Shown here: positions 1 to 7,750 of the stretch, piece by piece | How positions within the stretch are numbered: position 1 is the stretch's first letter | Layout: each line of letters opens with the position of its first letter | NCBI RefSeq assembly: GCF_003050745.1 | Contig: NZ_QAOF01000011.1 | Span: 1-64,000, forward strand | Source: Sphingomonas sp. PP-CE-3G-477 | GTDB taxonomy: Bacteria; Pseudomonadota; Alphaproteobacteria; Sphingomonadales; Sphingomonadaceae | Reading direction: 5' to 3' | Length of the DNA: 64,000 nucleotides | Translations under genes and position numbers: made by a program | The notes under the pieces: model-generated | What the model saw: the letters and a program-made list of their open reading frames with translations, nothing else | Databases searched by the model: none | Told to the model about the DNA's origin: nothing

Positions 1-347
1 GCGAAAACCGAAAAACCCATAGACCAGCATTTGCGGCCCGCGGCTTCATGCTTTGGAGGATATCGTACATCTACCGATGCCCGATTTCCTTCACACAACC
101 GGACTCTCAGCAGCTACCGGACGCTTACCGAAACGGGACGTCCATTCGTCTTAAACGGCGGACGACGTGGGCGGGCAAACGACCTGACAAAACCCGTGCG
201 CCTGATCGTCAGCCTCAGTCGCTTCTTCGAGCAATTGCGAAAATCGCGGTAGATCGCGGCAATCGCGCGGCTCACAGAAATTCCAAGCTGGGTTCCGAGC
301 GGCGAAGTTGAATTTGGAAAGCCCGTATGGCCTCTCATCCGCTGGGC
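1..347. other. Leading stretch without a supported gene
   Basis: Short open frames exist on both strands here, but none has a convincing ribosome binding site or a recognisable protein. The stretch lies downstream of the metallophosphoesterase gene. I see no tRNA and no clear terminator with a U-run. Confidence 0.5.
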
Positions 348-1280
348 TCAGATCGGCACGTCCTGTCGATCGACACTAGTGAAGCCATAGGTCCTGTACC
401 GGCTTTCCACCTTGCGACCGGAGATCGTGATGTCGGTATACCCCTCCGGCGTGCCGAGGAACGATCCGCGCCAGTCCGCGCCGGCGACGGCACCGGTCGT
501 GATGAAGGATATCCCATTGAGCTCGATCCGCTCATAGACGTGGCTGTGCGCCTGGAGCACGGCGAGCACATCATAGTCGCGAAGGATGCGCAGCACTTCC
601 CGCCCGTTGACGACGAACGTCCAGTTGTGCGGGGTGTCGAGCCAGGATTCGGGTTCGTAGCACTGCATCGCGGTGACGAGCGGGATGTGCGTCACCACGA
701 CGATCCGCGTACCCTTGGGTTGCGCCGCGAGATCCGCACGCAACCATGCTCGTTGGACGGCGTCGACGCGGCCTTCGTAATTGCGGTCGGCGGTCAGACC
801 GATCGAGTCCAGCACGACGAAATGCACGCCCTTGTGGTCGAACGCGTAATAGCGCGGCCCGAGCCGATCGATGTAGAACTGCTTGCCGTAATCGGGCGCC
901 GACGGATCGATGCCGCTCTTGGGGAAGACGCCCAGGCAGTCGTGATTGCCGATGACGTGGTGGATCGGCTTGCGCAGGTGTGCGCGTTCGGTGCGCTGAT
1001 AGAGATCCATCAGCAGCGTCGCACGCTCCCGCCCCGTCTCGAGCGCATCCTCGACATGGTCGCCGCCCAGGATCACGAAATCGACGGGCGATGCGGAGAT
1101 CTGCTCGAAGCACTGCGCGCAAGCGCGATCCGCGCCCAGTTCCGGCCGGATGTGACAATCGCCCACGAACGCGAAGCTGAAGCTGTCGCCGCCACGTACC
1201 GGCTCGGTCGCCGCGGCCCGGGCTCCCAGGGGAACGAGCGGCGCGCCAAGAGCGAGCTTCAGGAGATTGCGGCGTTCCAT
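348..1280 (-). CDS. Tat-exported calcineurin-like metallophosphoesterase
   Basis: Predicted secreted phosphoesterase of the calcineurin-like (Metallophos) family, 310 aa. The chosen ATG at 1280 gives MERRNLLKLALG, a twin-arginine signal; an upstream start at 1322 would bury it. Visible metal-binding blocks are GDCH (40-43), GGDH (72-75), GNHD (111-114), then THIPL and QAHSH near the C-terminus, in family order. It follows the receptor gene by about 50 bases on the same strand, so the two are probably one transcript. Such enzymes hydrolyse phosphomono- or diesters with a two-metal centre; the substrate cannot be read from sequence. The neighbouring receptor suggests the product or substrate is taken up. 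Confidence 0.88.
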   Translation of the reverse strand: MERRNLLKLALGAPLVPLGARAAATEPVRGGDSFSFAFVGDCHIRPELGADRACAQCFEQISASPVDFVILGGDHVEDALETGRERATLLMDLYQRTERAHLRKPIHHVIGNHDCLGVFPKSGIDPSAPDYGKQFYIDRLGPRYYAFDHKGVHFVVLDSIGLTADRNYEGRVDAVQRAWLRADLAAQPKGTRIVVVTHIPLVTAMQCYEPESWLDTPHNWTFVVNGREVLRILRDYDVLAVLQAHSHVYERIELNGISFITTGAVAGADWRGSFLGTPEGYTDITISGRKVESRYRTYGFTSVDRQDVPI

Positions 1281-1332
1281 GGGGCACCTGTCGACAGGAG
1301 GAAGAGGGGGAATTCCCGACACGCGGCAACGG

Positions 1333-3828
1333 TCAAAATTGGACGCGGACGGTGCCGAACACCTGGCGCGGGGCGGCGGTTTGGAGCGCCGTGTACGTGC
1401 CGTTCGGATCGGACGTGACGAAACCGGCGGTCCCGGTCGACGCGATGTATTTCTTGTCGAACACGTTCGTCAGGTTGAACTGGACGTCGAACATCCGGCT
1501 GAACCGATAGCCTGCCGACAGGTTAACGTTGACCGCGCCGAGCAGCTTTGCGTCGTTGAGATAGCTGTAATAGCGGGCGCTGCGGTAATGCGCGTTGACC
1601 CCGCCCCAGATCGTGCCGTCGTCGTAGATGAGCTCGGCAGTGCCGACGTTCCTGGGCGACGCGACGACCTGCTTGCCCTTGGTGGCGACGAGCGCGCCGC
1701 CGAGCGGCTGGACATCGTCGTCATAGGTCGCGTCGTTATAGGCATAGCTGCCGTAGAGCGACCAGCCGCGCGCAAACTTCCAGTTGGCGGCCGCTTCAGC
1801 GCCCCTAGACGAGACGCCGCCGACGTTCTGGAGCACGTTCTGGTTGCCGACGATGGTCGCGCTGATCGACGAGGCGAGCAGGCGGTTGGAGAACTTCACG
1901 TAATAGCCGGTCAGTGAGAGCTGAAGATTACGATCGTGGAAGCGATAGCCCGCCTCGAACGTGTTGGTCATCTCGGGCTTAAGGTCGCTGCGGATGAAAT
2001 CGAACCCGGCCTGCGAGCTGCTCGAGAACGGGCCGCTGGAGGTCGACGCGACGAACGCCGCCATGTTGCGGGTATAGTCCGCGAACACCTCGTTGTTCTC
2101 GTCCAGCGTGTAGAGCGCGCCGACGGTCGGCAGGAACCAGTTCTTGGCCTGGATCGAACCGTCGATCGGCTTGGTGCTAACGACGCTGTGCGCGCGGTTG
2201 GTCGAGACCACACCCTTCACGCCCGCGTTCAGCCGCAGCGCGTCGGTCGCCTGCCACGTGTCGCTGACATCGAGCTGGACGGTGTTCGTGACGTATTCGT
2301 TGTAGAAATTGGTCTTGAATGGATTGGTGTAGAATTGCTGGAACTCGCTCGGTGCGACGCCCTTCTGCAGGCCGTAGAGATACGAACCCTGATCGAAGGC
2401 ATTGCGTTCGTACCAGATGCCCCCTTCGATCTTGTGATCGCCGGCGGCGAACTTGAGCCCCGAGATCACGCCCTTCCGGTTGATCGCGTAGCGGAGCGCG
2501 GACACCGAGACGGGCGATCCACCAAACGCGGCGGGCGTCGCGTCGTAGGGGCTCGCATAGGTGCCGATACCCTTGTCGAGATGGATGTAGCCGGTCGTGA
2601 AACCGCTCAGCCGGGCCCCGAGCGCATAGTCGAGCTTCTCGTACGCCAGCAGATCGCGCCGTACGCCGCCGCCCTGATAGATCGTATCGTCCGCGGCTGC
2701 GAACGGTGCCGGCGGGGTGCCGCCGTTCTGGACGATCGTCGCGAGTTGCTCGGCCAGCGCAAAATCGCGGATGTTGTCGAACCTGTAGCCATAGGTCTTG
2801 AGGCGGGCGAGCGAGACGTCGTTGTAATCGTCCTCGCGCCGGTCGATCAGGTTGAGGAACGTGGTCGACTTGACCGCGTCGCCAAGCGGCTGGACATATT
2901 TCGCGTTGAACTGGTCCTGCACCTGCTTGCCCCAGCCACGCCATTTGCCCTGACGGTCATGCGCGTAGGACACCGCCAGTCGCCCGCCCCACGGCAGCTC
3001 GCCGCTGTTGACGCGGGCAAACGAGCGCCACGAATTGGCGCTGCCGTAGCTTTGCTCGAGATCGATACCGAGTTTGTCGGTGGGGTCGATCGAGGTGAAA
3101 TCGACGGTGCCGCCGATGTTGCTGGTCGAGGCTGTGCCGAGCGCGCCGCTGCCTTGCGCGAGCGTCGCGGCGCCATTGTTCTCGCTGAGCAGCCCACGGT
3201 TGATCGAAAGGCCGTTGTTGTTGCGGTACTGCATATTGCCGAGCGGCACGCCGTCGAGCGTGAAGCCCATCTGGTCGGTGAGGAAGCCGCGGATCGAGAG
3301 CTGAGTCGCCGCCTCGTACGTGCCGTGTGCGTCGGAGGAGTCGAAGTTCACGCCGGGCAACCTGCCGAGCGAGCGCAACGGCGACGAGCCGCCGGTCAGC
3401 TTCGCCATCGCCTTGGCCGACACCGTCTGCACCTGGCGGGACTGGCCTTGGCCGAGCACGACAATATCCTGCCCGGGCGTACTGGCGGTCGCAGCATCGG
3501 TGGAGTCCTGCGGCGTTTCGACCGAGGTGACCTTCAGCGATATCATCGAGGGGGTTTCCTCGGCGATCATCAGCCCCTGCCCCGCGATCAGACGGCGCAG
3601 CGCCTCGCCGCGCGTGAACCGACCGCGCAACGCTGCCGAACGACGATTGGCGATCGCGTCGTAGGGAAAGCTGACATGCACGCCGGCTTGCCGGGCGAAC
3701 GCGTTGATAGCGGTCGCCGTGTCGGACGCCTTGATGTCGAACGCGACGCTGGTCGCCTGCGCCTGCGCGTTGGCGGCAACGGGTATCGCCACCGCCACGA
3801 TGGCCGTCGTCGTCAAAAACCTGAACAT
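1333..3828 (-). CDS. TonB-dependent receptor with N-terminal STN signalling domain
   Basis: Outer-membrane TonB-dependent transducer, 831 aa. The start at 3828 (MFRFLTTTAIV) is preceded by GGGGA at good spacing and begins a Sec signal peptide ending near ANAQA. Residues about 27-100 form the STN domain (AFDIKASDTATAINAF and GEALRRLIAGQGL) that contacts FecR in signalling receptors. A TonB-box-like DIVVLGQG lies at 121-128, followed by plug and barrel, ending in the aromatic VRVQF. Upstream and co-oriented are FecR and a FecI-type sigma factor; downstream is a metallophosphoesterase. This is the classic surface-signalling layout. Its barrel resembles that of the receptor at 52907-55195, which lacks STN. 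Ligand unknown; a phosphorylated compound is inferred from context. Confidence 0.93.
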   Translation of the reverse strand: MFRFLTTTAIVAVAIPVAANAQAQATSVAFDIKASDTATAINAFARQAGVHVSFPYDAIANRRSAALRGRFTRGEALRRLIAGQGLMIAEETPSMISLKVTSVETPQDSTDAATASTPGQDIVVLGQGQSRQVQTVSAKAMAKLTGGSSPLRSLGRLPGVNFDSSDAHGTYEAATQLSIRGFLTDQMGFTLDGVPLGNMQYRNNNGLSINRGLLSENNGAATLAQGSGALGTASTSNIGGTVDFTSIDPTDKLGIDLEQSYGSANSWRSFARVNSGELPWGGRLAVSYAHDRQGKWRGWGKQVQDQFNAKYVQPLGDAVKSTTFLNLIDRREDDYNDVSLARLKTYGYRFDNIRDFALAEQLATIVQNGGTPPAPFAAADDTIYQGGGVRRDLLAYEKLDYALGARLSGFTTGYIHLDKGIGTYASPYDATPAAFGGSPVSVSALRYAINRKGVISGLKFAAGDHKIEGGIWYERNAFDQGSYLYGLQKGVAPSEFQQFYTNPFKTNFYNEYVTNTVQLDVSDTWQATDALRLNAGVKGVVSTNRAHSVVSTKPIDGSIQAKNWFLPTVGALYTLDENNEVFADYTRNMAAFVASTSSGPFSSSSQAGFDFIRSDLKPEMTNTFEAGYRFHDRNLQLSLTGYYVKFSNRLLASSISATIVGNQNVLQNVGGVSSRGAEAAANWKFARGWSLYGSYAYNDATYDDDVQPLGGALVATKGKQVVASPRNVGTAELIYDDGTIWGGVNAHYRSARYYSYLNDAKLLGAVNVNLSAGYRFSRMFDVQFNLTNVFDKKYIASTGTAGFVTSDPNGTYTALQTAAPRQVFGTVRVQF

Positions 3829-3907
3829 GAAATCCCCGCATCGCACCGTGTGACGGACCAGGGATGGATGAGCGCGGACAAACCGCCATCGACCGCGAAA
3901 ATAAACT

Positions 3908-4855
3908 TTATGCGCGGGTCAGGACTATCCCGCCAGACGGGCCCGCGGTCGCGCGGATGCCGAACGTACTGCGCAGCGCGCGAAGGAATTCCGCCGGCCT
4001 GGTGGTCGCGAAACTGCCGCCCACACGGAGCCGCGACAGCGCGGGATCGCCGATCACGATCTTGTTAGGCAGATACCGGTTCATCTCCGCGACCGCATAG
4101 TCGAGGCTTTCGCCGTTGAGCACCAACGTGTCGTGCTGCCACGCCGTGACCCCGCCGAGATCGTCGCGCGCCTGGACACTGACCTGCCCTGCCGTGACGA
4201 GCGCGACTTCGCCCGCACCGATGCGCACCGTCGATCCATCGGCGATACCGCCCGTCAGCACCGCCAGCTCGCACCCCGCACCGCGCAGCCGGACGTTGTA
4301 CGCACCGGGGTCGAGCTGGAACTGCCCCCCCGGCGTCAACAACTGCAGGCGGTTGTCGGCTGCCAACCGCAGCGCAATCTCGCCGCGATCGAGCCAGAGA
4401 CGTGCAGGCGCACCCGTCCGCCAGTAGACGCGACTATCGGTGTTCAGATCGAGCGAGATGCCAGTCGTCACCGCGACCGCCATCCGCTGACCGACCCGCG
4501 TCTCCGCCATATCGCGCGCCGCAGCGCGGTAGGCGATTCCCCCGCCGACCACCGCGACACCGACGATCGAGCCGGCAGCACGTAGGAGCTGGCGCCGGTT
4601 CGGCCGCGCGACGGTTTTCGCCGCGGGCTGGGCTTCAGGCGAAGCCCTCGTCTCGCCCCGTGTGCCGCGCAGGCCATCGAGATCGCGCCACGTCCCGGCG
4701 ACCTCCGCAAAAGCCACGGCATGGCGAATGTCGGCGTCGCGCCACGCTTCGAATGCCGCGACATCCGCCGATCCCGCGTCGAGCGCGGCCAGCCAGCCGG
4801 CAGCCTCGTCGGTCAGGTCGGCATGACGCTGCGGAATGTCGGAACGGCCTGGCAC
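3908..4855 (-). CDS. FecR-family anti-sigma regulator
   Basis: Inner-membrane anti-sigma factor/sensor of FecR type, 315 aa, starting with GTG inside the end of the sigma gene (43-base overlap, implying translational coupling). The cytoplasmic N-terminal part (about 10-65, DEAAGWLAALDAGSADVAAF and the WRDADIRHAVAFAEV stretch) matches the DUF4880 sigma-binding region. A single membrane segment (about 93-110, GSIVGVAVVGGGIAY) precedes a periplasmic FecR domain (about 120-230). The C-terminal part (GESLDYAVAEMNRYLPNKI to the end) resembles the STN-like terminal domain. It should relay receptor occupancy from the adjacent STN receptor to the sigma factor. Confidence 0.9.
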   Translation of the reverse strand: MPGRSDIPQRHADLTDEAAGWLAALDAGSADVAAFEAWRDADIRHAVAFAEVAGTWRDLDGLRGTRGETRASPEAQPAAKTVARPNRRQLLRAAGSIVGVAVVGGGIAYRAAARDMAETRVGQRMAVAVTTGISLDLNTDSRVYWRTGAPARLWLDRGEIALRLAADNRLQLLTPGGQFQLDPGAYNVRLRGAGCELAVLTGGIADGSTVRIGAGEVALVTAGQVSVQARDDLGGVTAWQHDTLVLNGESLDYAVAEMNRYLPNKIVIGDPALSRLRVGGSFATTRPAEFLRALRSTFGIRATAGPSGGIVLTRA

Positions 4856-5343
4856 GCTTCCTCCGCCTGCGCTTCGTTATCGCGCCGGGCTCTCGTGATG
4901 AGCGCCAGCCCCTTAGCGATGTGCTTTTCCACGGTCGAGACCGATATGCAAAGCGCTTCGGCGATGGCGCCCGGCGTCATCCCCTCGACCTTCCGCATGC
5001 GCAGGACGCGCGAGCATTGCGCGGGCAGCGTGTCGATCAGGTCGAGCAGGCGTTGCAGTTCGGATCGCCCCGACGCGATTGCAAAGGCGTCGGGCGCCGG
5101 GTCCGCGACACCCAGCATGTCGAGCGACGCGAGCATGTCGATCCGCACCACGTTCGCGCGACGCAGTCGTTCGAGCGCAAGATTGTGCACGATCGTCAGG
5201 ACGAAGCCGCGCGGCGTGACGATCGCGCGGTAATCCGGCGTCTTGAGGACCCGCGCATAGGCATCCTGAACCAGATCCTCGGCATTGTCGCGGCCGCACA
5301 GATACGCCGCTTTCGCGCGATAGGCCGGCGCATGCGGTAGCAC
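4813..5343 (-). CDS. ECF sigma factor, FecI type
   Basis: RNA polymerase sigma factor of the ECF (sigma-70 family) FecI group, 176 aa from GTG at 5343. Region 2 shows GRDNAEDLVQDAYARVL; region 4 shows LPAQCSRVLRMRKVEG followed by the helix-turn-helix SVSTVEKHI. The start is uncertain: the frame stays open for 11 codons upstream (LRDIDRWFLAE, typical of the family's N-terminus) back to a TAG at 5377-5379, but the only candidate there is CTG at 5376. Either CTG is used or the annotated GTG truncates the conserved start. It is followed by overlapping FecR and then the STN receptor, its likely target. Confidence 0.85.
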   Translation of the reverse strand: MLPHAPAYRAKAAYLCGRDNAEDLVQDAYARVLKTPDYRAIVTPRGFVLTIVHNLALERLRRANVVRIDMLASLDMLGVADPAPDAFAIASGRSELQRLLDLIDTLPAQCSRVLRMRKVEGMTPGAIAEALCISVSTVEKHIAKGLALITRARRDNEAQAEEACQAVPTFRSVMPT

Positions 5344-5586
5344 CTCTGCGAGAAACCACCGATCGATGTCACGCAGCTAGCTCAACACATGCTCCAGACG
5401 CTATGCTGGGCCGCTTAGAGCCGTATTCTTACACGACGGGGACAGCGTCCTTGGGGCAATTCGACAAATCTGTGCGGCGTTTAACAACTTCCGCCATTCT
5501 TCGTGTCGGCTGCAAAGGTGAAGTAGGCCGGCCTAGGCTCGGCCGCGTCCGACGCGATCGTCCGACCGGGCGCCAATCGTCCGGCG

Positions 5587-7047
5587 CTAACCCCAGAACG
5601 TCTTGCGATCCTGGAGGTCGTCGTACGCCTCGGCTGCGGCGTCGATGATCTTCGATTTCTTGCGGTGTGCCAACAGGCTCCTGGCACCGGGTTCGTCCCG
5701 CAGGCCCAGCCGGTCCAGAACCGTCGGCGCCGTCGCCATATCGTTAAGCGCGCCGAGCTGATCCTGCAGCTTTTCCAGCGACTTCAAGAACTTTCCGTAG
5801 CGCCGCGCACGCTTCTTGCCCGGGAACAGGGAGCCGAAAAACTCCGCCCCGTAGCGGAGCCGTTTGGCGGCCTTGCGGACTTCATGCCGTTCCTCGTCCG
5901 CCTGAGTGGGAAGCGATCGACCACGCTTGCCGACGCGCCGACGCAGCTTGTGCAGCGTCTCCGCCGCGAACTGCCTTGCCGGCGCGTCCAGAGCATCGCG
6001 CATCGACGGGGCGGTGTGCCATGCCCCGCATACCAGCCACTCCGTCAAATCGAGCAACAGGGCGCGAACCCGGTCTGAGCTCAGCGCGGTGTCGACCGCG
6101 GCATAGGCGGCATCGCGCGCCCGGATGAGATCCTGGAACAGTGAGGCGCCAGGCTTCGCCTTCGCCAGCAACACGTCCAGGTCGCGCGCTTCGCCCAACA
6201 CCGAGCCCAGCCAGCGCAACTCGCTGCGGAAATGCGGTACCTCGTCGCCGTCGAGCAAGGGCTTGAAGATCGAGAAGGCGGATCGCAGCCGACGCAACGC
6301 CACGCGCGCTTGGTGCAGTGCCTCGGCGTCGGCCTGGTCTAGCAGGATAGTCTCGTTCAGGCGGTATTGGCGTATGCACGAGCCGGCGACTGCCTCGAAA
6401 GCATCCGCCGCGGATGCGGTCCGGCTGAGCGCGACCCGCTCCGTCTTGCATGCCTTGGATATGGGACGAAGCAGGGCGTAGCCGCGCTCCGACTTGGTCA
6501 CGATGCCCAGGCGGACCGGAAAATGTGCCGCTATCGTCTTGGCCAGCGCAAACAAGGCGGCGGGCTCTCCCCGCTTCAACTCCAACTCGAGCTCGCAGAC
6601 CGGCGACTGACGATCACCCGCGGCGGCGTACCCACGATCCAACACCAGTTCGATCGACGCCTCGCCGTAGTCGACCATCCACGTCAGGCGCTCGACAGCG
6701 ACCGTGAAGATCGGAGCGACGGTGCCGGCCTCGTCGCCCAGCAGCGCCGGAATGGGGGTCCGATCGTCGACGACCGGTGTCATGCCGGACACCTCCATTT
6801 CCCATTCGGACCGCGCGAAGAGGCCCGCCGCCTTCGCATCCGCGACCTTGATCGTCTGTGTCAGCGTGTCGCCGGACCGGCGGATGCGCAACGAGACGCC
6901 ACCTTGCGAAAGCGCCAGATCGGGCGTGTCGAAATAGACGGCGTGCATTTGTCGCGTACTCGCCGGGCGATCGACCAAGTCGGACCCCGTAAAGGCGTTG
7001 GCCGACGCGGCATCCAATACCAGCTTCAGTTCGACTTCCTGTGCCAC
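5587..7047 (-). CDS. CYTH-CHAD domain protein (YgiF-like)
   Basis: Two-domain protein of 486 aa. The GTG start at 7047 is supported by GGAAGG seven bases upstream and by the next residues, AQEVELKLVLD, the ExExK-type opening of a CYTH (triphosphate tunnel metalloenzyme) domain. The CYTH part spans about 1-200. The C-terminal part (about 215-486) is a helical CHAD domain with conserved basic/histidine stretches such as LHQARVALRRLRSAF and HEVRKAAKRLRYGAEFF. CYTH enzymes hydrolyse inorganic triphosphate or related substrates and CHAD domains bind polyphosphate, so a role in polyphosphate or triphosphate metabolism is likely; the exact reaction is not shown. Monocistronic by appearance. Confidence 0.88.
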   Translation of the reverse strand: MAQEVELKLVLDAASANAFTGSDLVDRPASTRQMHAVYFDTPDLALSQGGVSLRIRRSGDTLTQTIKVADAKAAGLFARSEWEMEVSGMTPVVDDRTPIPALLGDEAGTVAPIFTVAVERLTWMVDYGEASIELVLDRGYAAAGDRQSPVCELELELKRGEPAALFALAKTIAAHFPVRLGIVTKSERGYALLRPISKACKTERVALSRTASAADAFEAVAGSCIRQYRLNETILLDQADAEALHQARVALRRLRSAFSIFKPLLDGDEVPHFRSELRWLGSVLGEARDLDVLLAKAKPGASLFQDLIRARDAAYAAVDTALSSDRVRALLLDLTEWLVCGAWHTAPSMRDALDAPARQFAAETLHKLRRRVGKRGRSLPTQADEERHEVRKAAKRLRYGAEFFGSLFPGKKRARRYGKFLKSLEKLQDQLGALNDMATAPTVLDRLGLRDEPGARSLLAHRKKSKIIDAAAEAYDDLQDRKTFWG

Positions 7048-7150
7048 CGGATACCTTCCCGCAAAATCGCAACGCCTCGTACACGGAGCAACCTGCGATA
7101 GGTTTCGCTGGTTCCCGGATAGTCGCAAGCTCGGAAAGTCGCAGCCACTC

Positions 7151-7480
7151 TCAGTGGCTCGAAACGTTGGAGAACACGTTCATGACGATGACACCGGCGA
7201 CGATCAGGCCCATTCCGGTCACAGCAGCGGCATCGAGCTTCTGACCCTGGAACGCCCATGCAGCGGCCGAAATCAGGACAATGCCGACGCCTGACCAAAT
7301 CGCGTATGCAATGCCTGTCGGGATCGTACGCAGGGTCAGCGACAGGAAGTAGAAGGCAATGCCGTACCCGATGACGGTCACGACCGTCCAAGGCAGGCGG
7401 GTGAAACCATTCGACTGCTTCATGGCGGTCGTGGCACAAACCTCGGAGACAATCGCGATTGCTAGCATGAGATAGTTCAT
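7151..7480 (-). CDS. Small multidrug resistance (SMR/EmrE-type) efflux protein
   Basis: Inner-membrane proton-coupled antiporter of the SMR family, 109 aa with four predicted transmembrane helices, the normal family length. The first helix carries the essential glutamate (E13 in [12 protein letters not shown], equivalent to EmrE E14). Helix 2 has [13 protein letters not shown] and helix 3 [15 protein letters not shown], both hallmarks. Known members export quaternary ammonium or other cationic compounds; those specialised for guanidinium look similar, and I cannot separate them from sequence alone. No partner SMR gene is adjacent, so it probably works as a homodimer. Confidence 0.92.
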   Translation of the reverse strand: MNYLMLAIAIVSEVCATTAMKQSNGFTRLPWTVVTVIGYGIAFYFLSLTLRTIPTGIAYAIWSGVGIVLISAAAWAFQGQKLDAAAVTGMGLIVAGVIVMNVFSNVSSH

Positions 7481-7750
7481 GCACGCCTGCTAGCACACTC
7501 AATGCGGTCAGATTTGTGACGCTTACTGCCTTTGGGGCGGGGCTGGCACAGCTCCGCCGCAGCCTCTCACCAACCCTTAGCGACGCCACGCCGGCAGCCA
7601 CTCGTTCATTCGGGTTCGTGGAGACCCCAAGGTCGGTCCAACACCTTGCTCCACGACGAAACTCTCGTAAGCTCTGGCCTTTCGCATCGTCGTTGGCCCC
7701 TGCAGACCCCGGGCGCCAAACGGCTTGGCGACAGAGACAAAGGAATTCGA

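Noticed and set aside
1936..4068. A 710-codon open frame on the plus strand
   Set aside because: Antisense to the STN receptor; no recognisable protein and no ribosome binding site.
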